Shown: positions 25,837 to 33,092, counted from the stretch's first letter. The stretch: 41,817 nt of DNA from CAYFQV01 sp964654185 (GCA_964654185.1 CAZZIE010000019.1:1-41817); one strand, 5' to 3'. Program-made: numbers and translations. Notes: generated by a model not told the origin, from the sequence alone.

Positions 25837-26593
25837 AGCGGCGCTGGTACTCTCCCTGATAAGCTTCCTTTCGTTCTCCCTTTCCCGAAACCGGGTCCGG
25901 CTCTTCCGGCTCGGGCGCATGGCGATTGCTGCGGCATCCATTGCACTCCTGGCTCTGGTAATCTATCGATCGATTCGAGTCTCCTTCCCGGCACTTACGG
26001 GAACCTACGAGGGGCTGGTCGTCCTGGCCTGGGCCCTGGCGGCCTTTCTGGTCCTCGCGGAACGTCGCGTGCTGAAATCGAATCACCTGGTAATGGCCGC
26101 CGGTGCGTTCGCCGTCTTTCTCTACCTTGCCATTCTCTCGTCGCCGCTTGTGTCTTCCGAACTGAGTCCTCCGGTGCCCATCCTCAGGTCCTTCTGGCTC
26201 GTGTTGCACGTCGCGTTCAGTTTCATTGGCATTGCCCTGTTCACCGCAGGGACCGCCGCTGCAGTGGTGGGCTTCTTCCAGCAGGACTCCGCAAAGGCGG
26301 ATGCGGCCAGGGACACATCGGTTGCCCTGGGCTTCGTGTTCTATGCCACCGGCGGCCTGGTCTTCGGCGCCATCTGGGCTGAAGCGGCGTGGGGTCGTTT
26401 CTGGGGGTGGGACCCGAAGGAGACGTGGGCGTTGATCACCACGCTTGTCTACACTGCGTACCTTCACCTGCGGTACATCGGCAAGATCAAACCAGCGCTG
26501 GCGCGTTTCCTGGTCATTGTGGCATGGCTCACGGCGCTGTTCACCTTCTGGGGTGTGAATGCCCTCCTGCCGGGCCTGCACTCGTACGCATGA
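25829..26593 (+). CDS. ccsA: CcsA/ResC-type heme lyase (System II)
   Basis: The protein has 254 residues from the ATG at 25829, preceded by GGAGG and overlapping resB. About eight hydrophobic helices are visible. The diagnostic Trp-rich heme-handling motif WGRFWGWDPKETW is at about 186-198, followed by the conserved ITTLVYTAYLHLRYIG. A conserved His before the motif (VLHVAFSFIG) and one at the end (GLHSY) can serve as heme ligands. It forms the cytochrome c synthase with ResB. As last gene of the operon it provides covalent heme attachment for the sensor and the P460-like cytochrome, and perhaps for cytochromes encoded elsewhere. Confidence 0.93.
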   Translation: MAEAALVLSLISFLSFSLSRNRVRLFRLGRMAIAAASIALLALVIYRSIRVSFPALTGTYEGLVVLAWALAAFLVLAERRVLKSNHLVMAAGAFAVFLYLAILSSPLVSSELSPPVPILRSFWLVLHVAFSFIGIALFTAGTAAAVVGFFQQDSAKADAARDTSVALGFVFYATGGLVFGAIWAEAAWGRFWGWDPKETWALITTLVYTAYLHLRYIGKIKPALARFLVIVAWLTALFTFWGVNALLPGLHSYA

Positions 26594-26683
26594 AGAGCGT
26601 CTGCTGATCTACTTCTTACTGCCGATGCCGACGGCCGTGCTTGAGCCTGCCCCCGCCTTCTTCCCTCAACACCCTTGATAACA

Positions 26684-26689
26684 TAGACT
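26684..26689 (+). promoter_or_regulatory. -10 element immediately before the 95-residue gene
   Basis: TAGACT ends six bases before the ATG at 26696, leaderless geometry as elsewhere in the window. No clear -35 is present at the usual spacing; TTGATA lies too close (26675-26680). Confidence 0.35.
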
Positions 26690-26695
26690 GTCCCT

Positions 26696-26983
26696 ATGGC
26701 CCGCAGCACTCGTCCCTCCAGCGCCGGCTTCCGGGCGGGGCGGTTGCATCTTTCCGGGGAGTTGTGGCGTTCCCGGTACGACGTTGAGCGCGGCATCATT
26801 ACCGTGAACAGTGCCCACCCGGACTTCGTCTACGCCGCCCGGAACAACGCCTCAAAGCTTCGCTATGTGGCGAACCTCTTTGCCAAGGAGATTGTCCTCT
26901 CCAACTTCCCCGGTGCTCCCCGGGAGCAACTCCTCGAGCGAATGGTCGAGCTGAATCTCTACATGGAGGGGAATCTGAAGTGA
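26696..26983 (+). CDS. Small protein of unknown function
   Basis: The protein has 95 residues and a basic N-terminus. The central and C-terminal part (ERGIITVNSAHPDFVYAA, then LRYVANLFAKEIVLSNFP, LLERMVELNLYME) reads like a structured domain. It faintly recalls the C-terminal end of larger histidine-kinase-like ATPases, where NXXHP and a helix with AKE occur. If so it is a truncated or stand-alone remnant. No upstream frame continues it. No signal peptide or membrane helix is seen. I do not recognise it with confidence. Confidence 0.6.
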   Translation: MARSTRPSSAGFRAGRLHLSGELWRSRYDVERGIITVNSAHPDFVYAARNNASKLRYVANLFAKEIVLSNFPGAPREQLLERMVELNLYMEGNLK

Positions 26984-26994
26984 CGTAGATATCC

Positions 26995-27006
26995 GAGTAT
27001 ATACTC
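26995..27006 (+). promoter_or_regulatory. Palindromic -10 region of the hemolysin III-like gene
   Basis: GAGTATATACTC is a perfect 12-base palindrome containing TATACT (27000-27005). The GTG start follows 20 bases later with a GAGG ribosome binding site, so this gene is not leaderless. The GAGTATA half also occurs in the 30500-30546 inverted repeat. Confidence 0.45.
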
Positions 27007-27025
27007 CGGGACTGAGGATAACCTT

Positions 27026-27685
27026 GTGAAGCTACACCGCCACTCATACGACCCTACCCGCAACGAAGAGCTCTTCAACACCATCAGCCACGGAGTCGGC
27101 GTGCTCCTGGGGCTGGGTGCCGTTGTGCTCCTTGCGCACAAAGCGTTACGCCCGGGTATCAACGGCGCGGAGGGAGTTGCGCTCCTCATCTTCGGCATCT
27201 CCCTCACCGTGCTCTACCTCGCTTCGACCCTCTATCATGCAGCTCCGGTGGGGCCGGCGAAGCGGGTGCTGCGTCGCTTCGACCACTCCGCCATCTTTCT
27301 TCTCATTGCCGGCACCTACACACCCTTCGCTATCATGGCCATGTCGAGAACGCCGGCGATCATCATCCTTTCCGTCGAGTGGGGACTTGCCTTCACCGGA
27401 ATCATCCTGGCGGTCTTCTTCAAGCGCCACGGTAAGTCCTGGCAGCAAGTCGCATTCGTCATCCTCTATTTGATCATGGGTTGGCTCATCCTGCCGGCAA
27501 TCGGAGACGTCTCACGGATTCTCAGCAGCCAGGCTCTGGGATGGACCATTGCCGGGGGCGTTGCCTACACCGCCGGTGTGCTCTTCTTCTCCCTGAAGCG
27601 CGTCCCCTACGCCCACGGCATCTGGCACATCTTCGTCCTCGGCGGCAGCATCTCCCACTTCGTCGCGGTGTATGTGTATCTGTAG
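27026..27685 (+). CDS. Hemolysin III / PAQR-family membrane protein
   Basis: The protein has 219 residues from a GTG, with TGAGGATAACCTT giving a well-spaced ribosome binding site. Seven hydrophobic helices and the family signature are visible: NTISHGVGVLLGLG (19-32), LYLASTLYHA, RRFDHSAIFLLIAGTYTPF and the final YAHGIWHIFVLGGSISHF. The conserved Asp and His residues that bind metal in the PAQR fold are present. Bacterial members (YqfA, BC hemolysin III) are membrane proteins of debated function; haemolysis should not be assumed. It lies alone between two short genes on the plus strand. Confidence 0.93.
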   Translation: MKLHRHSYDPTRNEELFNTISHGVGVLLGLGAVVLLAHKALRPGINGAEGVALLIFGISLTVLYLASTLYHAAPVGPAKRVLRRFDHSAIFLLIAGTYTPFAIMAMSRTPAIIILSVEWGLAFTGIILAVFFKRHGKSWQQVAFVILYLIMGWLILPAIGDVSRILSSQALGWTIAGGVAYTAGVLFFSLKRVPYAHGIWHIFVLGGSISHFVAVYVYL

Positions 27686-27699
27686 TCACGGCGATGCTC

Positions 27700-27865
27700 G
27701 CTGACGGCGCGCGGGCCGGACCCGGCGCGCGGCGGCGCCCGCCCGCCGCCGGCGGAGGTTCCACCGACGGCCAGTTACCCCGCGCCGCGGTGGCGGCGCA
27801 CTCCAGCGCCCGCGCGCCCCTCGCAGGATGGTTCCCGGCGCCTGCGCGCCTCTCACCGCACGGCG
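27700..27865. repeat. GC-rich hairpin-forming stretch before tetR
   Basis: The stretch is almost entirely G and C after the hemolysin III-like stop. Hairpins include GGCGGCG (27731-27737) with CGCCGCC (27744-27750) and a bulged GCGCGC / GCGCGC stem near 27708. It may act as a transcription barrier. No credible gene is seen. Confidence 0.45.
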
Positions 27866-27873
27866 CCCACCTC

Positions 27874-27901
27874 TTGACGTCAGGTTACCAAACGGTAACA
27901 A
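27874..27901 (+). promoter_or_regulatory. tetR promoter with perfect operator (site A)
   Basis: TTGACG (27874-27879), 16 bases, then TAACAA (27896-27901). The spacer and -10 hold the perfect inverted repeat GTTACC-AAAC-GGTAAC (27884-27899). The tetR ATG at 27909 lies at the expected transcription start. The same motif occurs twice before the gene at 28892, so this TetR probably represses both. Confidence 0.75.
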
Positions 27902-27908
27902 TCGCTTC

Positions 27909-28793
27909 ATGGCAGAGATGAGCGGACGGAAGCAGCGGGACCGGGAGCAGACGAAGGAGCGCCTTGTCGAGGCGGTGGTGGACATCATCCGTGAGCGCGG
28001 TTTCGAAGAGATCGGTGTGAACGCCGTGGCCGAGCGCGCCGGCGTCAGCAAGGTGCTGATCTACCGCTACTTCGGAGACCTCGACGGACTCTTCCAGGCG
28101 GTCGCGGAGCGGCTGGATCCCCTGCAGTCGAAGGCCGCGGACCGGCTCTTTGAGCAACTCGGAGTGCCGGGAGAGGGCACAGCACCGGGAGAGGGCGCCG
28201 GCGGGGAGGGCGCGGAGGCGCCGGGGCCGGGAGACAGCGCGGCGCCGGGCGAGAGCGTCGCCGGGACCGGGGCGGATGCCAGGCCGGGGAAGTACGCCCC
28301 CGGGCGCAACCCAGGCGCCGCCGGCGGGGGCGGGCCGGGCGCCGCCGGCGGCCACCCCGCAACCGGCACGGGGGGCCGCGCAGCCTCCACTGAAGGCCCC
28401 GCAACCGGCACGGACACCCGCCGCGCCGTCCGGGAAAGCATCCGCCGAACCATTCTGGATCTGCACATGTCACTCAAGAACGACGACCTGACCAAGCACC
28501 TTCTGGTCTGGGAGCTCTCCAACCGGAACTCGATCACCGAGGCCATGTCCGTGGCGCGGGAGCGCACCGGCCTGGAGCTCACGGAGCGCTATCGCCGCTG
28601 GCTGTCGGAGCGCGGCGACCCCGGCGACCTGGATCTCAACGCCCTCTTCGCCCTCATCACCGCCGGCGTCTTCTACCTCACCCTCCGAAGCGACGCCGTG
28701 AGCGACTTCAACGGCCTCGACATCGGCAGTGACGCGGGGTGGGAACGGATCGCCTCTCTCGTCGCCGACCTGGTCGACGCCCGAATCCACTAA
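27909..28793 (+). CDS. TetR-family regulator with a long Gly/Ala/Pro-rich insertion
   Basis: The protein has 294 residues. The N-terminal helix-turn-helix is clear (RLVEAVVDIIRERGFEEI, then AERAGVSKVLIYRYFGDLDGLF, residues 18-62). About 87 residues of Gly/Ala/Pro/Glu (85-171) follow, encoded by GC-rich repeats (28161-28421). A helical ligand-binding part resumes at RRAVRESIRRTILDLH. Without the insert the protein would have a normal TetR length of about 205. The start is ATG 27909; ATG 27918 is an alternative. No ribosome binding site is present, and the operator ends ten bases upstream. Operator matches suggest autorepression and control of the secreted protein gene at 28892. Confidence 0.88.
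   Translation: MAEMSGRKQRDREQTKERLVEAVVDIIRERGFEEIGVNAVAERAGVSKVLIYRYFGDLDGLFQAVAERLDPLQSKAADRLFEQLGVPGEGTAPGEGAGGEGAEAPGPGDSAAPGESVAGTGADARPGKYAPGRNPGAAGGGGPGAAGGHPATGTGGRAASTEGPATGTDTRRAVRESIRRTILDLHMSLKNDDLTKHLLVWELSNRNSITEAMSVARERTGLELTERYRRWLSERGDPGDLDLNALFALITAGVFYLTLRSDAVSDFNGLDIGSDAGWERIASLVADLVDARIH
28161..28421 (+). repeat. In-frame GC-rich repeat insertion in tetR
   Basis: Includes two exact 17-base copies of CCCCGCAACCGGCACGG (28355-28371, 28397-28413), two copies of GGCGCCGCCGGCGG-type sequence and two of CACCGGGAGAGGGC-type sequence. All keep the reading frame. Confidence 0.7.
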
Positions 28794-28811
28794 GCACATC
28801 CCGAAAGCCCC

Positions 28812-28867
28812 TTGACACAAATGTTACTCAGCGGTAACTTAATGCCATAAAGTAACCGAACGGTAAC
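28812..28867 (+). promoter_or_regulatory. Promoter with two TetR operator sites (B and C)
   Basis: TTGACA (28812-28817), 17 bases, TAACTT (28835-28840). Site B GTTACT-CAGC-GGTAAC (28823-28838) overlaps spacer and -10, as site A does at tetR. Site C GTAACC-GAAC-GGTAAC (28852-28867) lies just downstream of the start point. Each differs from the perfect site A by one arm base. Confidence 0.8.
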
Positions 28868-28891
28868 AAACTGCGGATCAAGGAGTCAGAA

Positions 28892-29764
28892 ATGAGATCG
28901 ATGCTTACGGCCCCCCGCCTCGTCATGGTGACAACACTCTGCCTTGTCGGCGCCTCGCTGCTGTGGGCGAGCGGCTCCGGGGAACAAACCCTCCAGACAA
29001 CGCCGCACCGGCCGGAGCACGTGGACTCCGACACGCCGTCGGACACTGCCGCGGATGCCCCTGCGGATACGACACCTTCGGCGGCCGGCGTGCCCGCGGT
29101 GATCGAGGTTATCGAAGGGGAGCACTTCATGCACCGGCTGAAGGTCATGCCCCTCATTCGGGTGAAGAACCATCCGCAGATGGCAGTGTGGTGCGAGACC
29201 GAGGAGGGCGAGTTCATCTCCACGCTCTTCATTACGGAGCGGATCGGCACGGAGAGCTGGCACGGCGCCCCGGGCGATCCGACCCCGGCCGAGGAGATTC
29301 GTCGGAAGGAGTCGCTGCCGGTCTGGGCGCACCGCCACGGCACCGTCTATGGGGACGGGCTGCGCCTGCCCACCGAGGACGAGCCCATGCCGGACGGCGT
29401 GACCGCCGCGACGCCCACCTCAAGCTTCACCGTTCGCACCGAGTTGCCGGCCGGGCACGAGCGCCTCCGGATCTACCTGGAAGTCAACAACTCCACCGAC
29501 TTCAACGACCACTACACCGAGGACGCGCCGGAGGGGAGCCCCACCTACTCGGGCGGACCCTGGGGAAGCGGCCAGCCCGCCCTCATCTACGGCGGCGTAG
29601 TCGATCTGACGGCGACCGGCGCCACGGCGGAGCGCGTCGACCTCGAGCTTCTCGGCCACGCGAGCCCGGATGGCTCGACCGGCCGGATCTACGAAGATTT
29701 TCATGGTGTCACGACGGCGCTGGACATTGTCGAGGGTGCCTCAATCAGACTTGAGGAACCATGA
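28892..29764 (+). CDS. Exported protein of unknown function, DUF2271-like
   Basis: The protein has 290 residues; AAGGAG precedes the ATG. The signal peptide ends near LLWASGSG, followed by a Thr/Asp/Pro-rich linker to about residue 65. The conserved part has HPQMAVWCETEEGEFISTLF, RRKESLPVWAHRHG, DGVTAATPTSSF (compare the DAVTGATP pattern of periplasmic DUF2271-type proteins), RIYLEVNNSTDFNDHYTED and YGGVVDLTATG. These proteins are periplasmic; their role is unclear and often redox-linked by context. Here the only context is control by the adjacent TetR through two operators, implying induction by a small molecule. Family resemblance is moderate. Confidence 0.75.
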   Translation: MRSMLTAPRLVMVTTLCLVGASLLWASGSGEQTLQTTPHRPEHVDSDTPSDTAADAPADTTPSAAGVPAVIEVIEGEHFMHRLKVMPLIRVKNHPQMAVWCETEEGEFISTLFITERIGTESWHGAPGDPTPAEEIRRKESLPVWAHRHGTVYGDGLRLPTEDEPMPDGVTAATPTSSFTVRTELPAGHERLRIYLEVNNSTDFNDHYTEDAPEGSPTYSGGPWGSGQPALIYGGVVDLTATGATAERVDLELLGHASPDGSTGRIYEDFHGVTTALDIVEGASIRLEEP

Positions 29765-29827
29765 TTACGATCCTCAATGCCGCGGCGCCCCGGTGAGCAT
29801 CCGCTGCCGTGGCGTGCCGATAGTCGG

Positions 29828-30442
29828 CTACATGCGCAGGTGGCGGTCCCTGCCGACTTCGGTTCCTTCCGGAGCCTGCAGCACGACCAGTAGCCTGGCC
29901 GGCTCCGTCCCCGGATTGTGGAAGGAGTGCGGCTGAGTTGCGTGGAAGAGGAGGCTGTCACCTGCTTCGAGAACGTAGTCCCGCCCGGCAACGTGATAGG
30001 TGACCCTGCCGTCCAGGCAGTAGACGAACTCCTGGCCGGGGTGCTCCATGTGGTCGTCCCGCATGCGGTCGCCGCTCATGTGCTCGCCCCCGGCGTCACC
30101 GGGGTTGATGGAGATGACGAAGGGCTCGAGTTGCTGCCCGGCGAGACCGCTCCCGGCGCTCTCAATGGTCACCTGGTCCGCCCGGACCAGCGAGCGTCCG
30201 TTCTTCCGAACGAACACCGTCGCGCGCTCGTCGGGATTGTCGAAGAAGTCGGTGATCCGGACGTTCAGGGCGTTCGCGAGCGTGTGGAGCGACGAGACCT
30301 TGGGGGAGGTTTCGCCGCGCTCGATCATGCTGATTGCATTTACGGACAGGCCGCACGCCTCGGCGAGGGCGCGGAGGGACAGACCCGCCCGCTCCCGGAG
30401 ATACCGCATGCGGGGGCCAACGTTCGGGGCCGGATGTGTCAT
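29828..30442 (-). CDS. XRE-family regulator with C-terminal cupin domain
   Basis: The protein has 204 residues. An N-terminal XRE helix-turn-helix (residues 8-65: LRERAGLSLRALAEACGLSV, IERGETSPKVSSLHTLANAL) is joined to a cupin domain (about 105-195) with HPGQEFVYCLDGRVTYHV, LEAGDSLLFHATQPHSFHN. Such XRE-cupin regulators sense small metabolites through the cupin, sometimes with a metal. A His/Met/Asp-rich loop (GGEHMSGDRMRDDHMEHPG) at the cupin entrance could add metal ligands. It is divergent from the radical SAM / CooC / NifX module and shares a promoter region with it, so it likely regulates that operon and itself. Confidence 0.92.
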   Translation of the reverse strand: MTHPAPNVGPRMRYLRERAGLSLRALAEACGLSVNAISMIERGETSPKVSSLHTLANALNVRITDFFDNPDERATVFVRKNGRSLVRADQVTIESAGSGLAGQQLEPFVISINPGDAGGEHMSGDRMRDDHMEHPGQEFVYCLDGRVTYHVAGRDYVLEAGDSLLFHATQPHSFHNPGTEPARLLVVLQAPEGTEVGRDRHLRM

Positions 30443-30499
30443 GGGCGTACCTGCTTCATCGTCATGTCGTCTTCACACTTTCACACTCACGTCGGTTCG

Positions 30500-30546
30500 G
30501 AGTATACCATAATAATTGTACAAGAAACAAATAAAGTGGTATACTC
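30500..30546. promoter_or_regulatory. Divergent promoters embedded in a 10-base inverted repeat
   Basis: GAGTATACCA (30500-30509) and TGGTATACTC (30537-30546) are perfect inverted copies 27 bases apart. Each contains TATACT as a -10: minus-strand 30506-30501 for the XRE-cupin gene, plus-strand 30540-30545 for the radical SAM gene. Candidate -35s are TTGTTT (30530-30525, minus) and TTGTAC (30516-30521, plus), with 18-base spacers. A dimeric regulator bound to both halves could control both directions. Confidence 0.7.
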
Positions 30547-30554
30547 CTCGCGAA

Positions 30555-31574
30555 ATGGGTTGTGTCTTTGGACCGGTACCGTCCCGTCGCCTCGGTCGCT
30601 CTCTGGGAATCGATCCGGTTCCCATGAAAACCTGCAACTGGAATTGTGTCTACTGCCAGCTCGGCAGAACAAGGCGCCTGACCGCAGAGCGAGGGGTCTA
30701 TGTCGAGCCGGAGGCGATCCTGTCGGAGCTTCGCGGATTCCTGGTCCGGCGCAACGGCGACGACGGTGCCGGCAATCACGGTGCCGGCGACCGGGGCGAT
30801 GGCGACCAGGGTGCCCGCCCCCACGGTGCCGGCGACATCGACTGGATCACCATCGTCGGATCCGGCGAGCCGACGTTGAACGCCGGGCTCGGCGAGCTCG
30901 TTGCCGGGGTGAAGGCGCTCACAAGGATACCCCTCGCAGTCATCACCAACGGCTCGCTCCTCTACGACCCGAGGGTCCGCGCCGAGCTTGCGGATGCGGA
31001 CGCAGTCCTGCCGACGCTGGATGCCGGGACGCAGGAGCTCTACCGGCGCATCAATCGGCCTCACTCGCGCTTCACCCTGCGGCAGCACCTGGACGGCCTG
31101 GCGCAGTTCCGGAGCGAGTACCTCGGACGTCTCTGGCTCGAGGTGATGCTGGTTGCGGGAGTGAACGACGGCACGGAGGCCCTCGAGTCGACGGCGCGCA
31201 GTATCAGGACATTTGCCCCTGATGAGGTACACCTCAGCCTGCCGGAGCGTCCGCCCTGCGAGAGCTGGGTTCGCCCCGCCGACGAGGCGGGGCTCACCCG
31301 CGCCCAGGCGATCCTGGGAGACGTTGCCCGGGTGCTGCATCCTGCACTCGGTCGCTTCGAGCTCGGCGGCCAGGCGTCGCTACCGGAGGCGGTGGAGGGC
31401 GTTGTGACCAGACACCCCATGCGGGAGACCGAGCTCCTGCACACCATTTCGTCTGCGGCTCCGGATCAGGCCAGGATGCTGCTGGAGCGGTTGGAGCAGG
31501 CCGGGCGTGTCCACATCGTGGAGCGCTACGGAGTCAGATTTGTCTGTGGAGGTAGTGGTGAACGTACCAGCTGA
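30555..31574 (+). CDS. Radical SAM protein (COG0731-like)
   Basis: The protein has 339 residues from the ATG at 30555, nine bases after the -10 and without a ribosome binding site. The N-terminus FGPVPSRRLGRSLGID is followed by CNWNCVYC (C27, C31, C34), the CX3CX2C site for the SAM-binding [4Fe-4S] cluster, and by GSGEPTLN (102-109). This signature is typical of the COG0731 group, often linked to MinD-type ATPases and NifX-like proteins. Residues about 67-95 are a Gly/Asp/Ala/His-rich insertion with repeated HGAGD units. The C-terminus has a winged-helix-like end (ELLHTISSAAPDQARMLLERL). It overlaps the ATPase gene by 17 bases. The reaction is unknown. Confidence 0.88.
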   Translation: MGCVFGPVPSRRLGRSLGIDPVPMKTCNWNCVYCQLGRTRRLTAERGVYVEPEAILSELRGFLVRRNGDDGAGNHGAGDRGDGDQGARPHGAGDIDWITIVGSGEPTLNAGLGELVAGVKALTRIPLAVITNGSLLYDPRVRAELADADAVLPTLDAGTQELYRRINRPHSRFTLRQHLDGLAQFRSEYLGRLWLEVMLVAGVNDGTEALESTARSIRTFAPDEVHLSLPERPPCESWVRPADEAGLTRAQAILGDVARVLHPALGRFELGGQASLPEAVEGVVTRHPMRETELLHTISSAAPDQARMLLERLEQAGRVHIVERYGVRFVCGGSGERTS

Positions 31575-32613
31575 AGCTTCGCTTGTCGGCCGGAAGATCG
31601 GCCTCTTCGGGAAGGGTGGATCCGGCAAGAGCACCGTGTCGGTGCTCCTGGCGCAGGCCCTCCAGGCCTCGGGATACCAGGTAACCCTCCTGGATGCGGA
31701 CTCGACCAATGTCGGGCTGGCCCGGGCTCTCGGAATAGAGGAGACGCCCCGGGCGTTGATGGACTTTTTCGGCGGCGCCGTCTTCCAGGGCGGTGAGGTG
31801 AGCTGTCCGGTCGATGATCCGACGGTGCTTGAAGGGGCTCATCTGACCTGGGACGACCTGCCGCCCGATTTCCGTGCAGAGTCTCCGTCCGGCGTCCGCT
31901 ACCTCGTGGCCGGCAAGATCGCAGATCACGGACCCGGCGCCGGCTGCGACGGACCGGTCGCCAAGATTGCCCGGGATATCTCCGTCGGGGGTGGGCCGCC
32001 CGCCGACGCGGCCAACGCCATGACGGGTGCACCGCCCGACGCCGCGACGGACGACGCCCCGGCGGTCCGGTGGCGGCCGCCGGTCATGATCATCGACTTC
32101 AAGGCGGGTTTCGAGGACTCCGCCCGGGGCGTGGTGACCGGCATCGACTGGGGTGTGGTCGTCGTCGATCCCACCACCGCCGGTGTTCAGATGGCTGTTG
32201 CCATGCACCACATGGTCGAGGAGATCCGGCGCGGGGTACCCCCGGCAACGCGCCACCTGGAGAGTCCCGGGGCTGTCGCGCTCATGAACTCCCTCTTTCG
32301 CAACGCGCGCATCCGCGGCCTCTCGGTGGTTCTCAATCGCGTAGACTCGACCGACACGGAAGGATATCTTCACCGAGCACTCGAGGAAGCCGGTGTAGAT
32401 GTTGACGCGGTGTTACCGGCGGATCCGGCCATTGCCGGGGCGTGGCTCCGCGGTGAGCCAATAGACCCGTCAACGCCGGCGCCGACCGCAGGTGAGGGCG
32501 ACACCGGTTCCAGCGCGAGAGCCCGCGGCGCGGAAGCCGTGCAAGCCGGCATCCACCGCCTCGTCGGCGCTCTGGAGCAAGCCGCTCACACCCTCGTCAA
32601 AGAAAGGACCTGA
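31558..32613 (+). CDS. CooC/MinD-like P-loop ATPase
   Basis: The protein has 351 residues from a GTG at 31558 with GGAGG five bases upstream. It has a deviant Walker A GKGGSGKST (18-26) with the signature lysine, LLDADSTNVGLARALG after it, a switch region PVMIIDFKAGFED, and VVVVDPTTAGVQMA and VVLNRVD typical of the CooC branch. CooC-type ATPases insert nickel or help assemble metal centres; MinD relatives in this gene context accompany NifX-like proteins. An Ala/Gly/Asp/Pro-rich insertion (about residues 143-172) precedes the switch region. It is placed between a radical SAM enzyme and a NifX-like protein, so a metal-cofactor role is likely; the metal is unknown. Confidence 0.88.
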   Translation: MNVPAEASLVGRKIGLFGKGGSGKSTVSVLLAQALQASGYQVTLLDADSTNVGLARALGIEETPRALMDFFGGAVFQGGEVSCPVDDPTVLEGAHLTWDDLPPDFRAESPSGVRYLVAGKIADHGPGAGCDGPVAKIARDISVGGGPPADAANAMTGAPPDAATDDAPAVRWRPPVMIIDFKAGFEDSARGVVTGIDWGVVVVDPTTAGVQMAVAMHHMVEEIRRGVPPATRHLESPGAVALMNSLFRNARIRGLSVVLNRVDSTDTEGYLHRALEEAGVDVDAVLPADPAIAGAWLRGEPIDPSTPAPTAGEGDTGSSARARGAEAVQAGIHRLVGALEQAAHTLVKERT

Positions 32614-32614
32614 C

Positions 32615-33091
32615 ATGAAGATTGCAGCAGTGACCGACGACCAGCGCACCATCTGTCCCCACTTCGGTCGCGCAGCCTACTACCTGGTATTCACCGTTGA
32701 GGACGGCGAGATCGTGTCCCGGGAGGTTCGCCAGAAGGCGGGCCACCGGCAGTTCTCCGGCTCGGAGCACGATCATCACCACGATCACGGCCACTCCGAC
32801 GGGCATGGCGACCACCACGGCGAAGACCATGAGCACGATCATCACCACGATCACGGCCACGCCGACGGCCGTGGCTTCGGCGATCACGCCGACTGGAAGC
32901 ATGCGCAGATGGTCGAGTCGGTCAGGGACTGCCGGGTCGTGCTGGTCCGCGGAATGGGGCAGGGAGCCCGCCTCGCCCTGAGTGAGGCGGGCGTTACGCC
33001 CTGCGTCGCCACCAGGGAGGACGCCGAGGAGGCGGTGCGCGCCTACCTCTCCGAGGGGCGTGGCGACGAGCCGGGGTGCCCGTCCGCCTGA
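32615..33091 (+). CDS. NifX/NafY-like cofactor-binding protein with a His-rich insert
   Basis: The protein has 158 residues, one base after the ATPase stop, with AAAGGA as ribosome binding site. The N-terminus MKIAAVTDD, then CPHFGRAAYYLVFTVEDG, and the C-terminal VVLVRGMGQGARLALSEAGV match the dinitrogenase iron-molybdenum cofactor biosynthesis fold (NifX, NafY, orange protein). Between them residues about 50-95 are dominated by His and Asp, made partly of two 39-base repeats (32765-32803, 32831-32869). This suits metal binding, perhaps nickel, zinc, copper or iron. No nitrogenase genes are near. With the radical SAM and CooC-like neighbours it suggests assembly or storage of a metal cluster. 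Confidence 0.9.
   Translation: MKIAAVTDDQRTICPHFGRAAYYLVFTVEDGEIVSREVRQKAGHRQFSGSEHDHHHDHGHSDGHGDHHGEDHEHDHHHDHGHADGRGFGDHADWKHAQMVESVRDCRVVLVRGMGQGARLALSEAGVTPCVATREDAEEAVRAYLSEGRGDEPGCPSA
32765..32869 (+). repeat. Two 39-base repeats encoding His/Asp-rich peptide
   Basis: 32765-32803 and 32831-32869 differ at two of 39 bases. Each encodes EHDHHHDHGH followed by (S/A)DG. They build the metal-binding insert of the NifX-like protein. Confidence 0.9.
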
Positions 33092-33092
33092 T

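Noticed and set aside
27026..27685. Virulence haemolysin
   Set aside because: Hemolysin III-type proteins are widespread PAQR-like membrane proteins; the name alone does not support a toxin role.
30555..33091. Nitrogenase cofactor (nif) operon
   Set aside because: No nifHDK, nifB, nifE or nifN genes are present; the NifX-like fold alone occurs in many non-nitrogenase settings.
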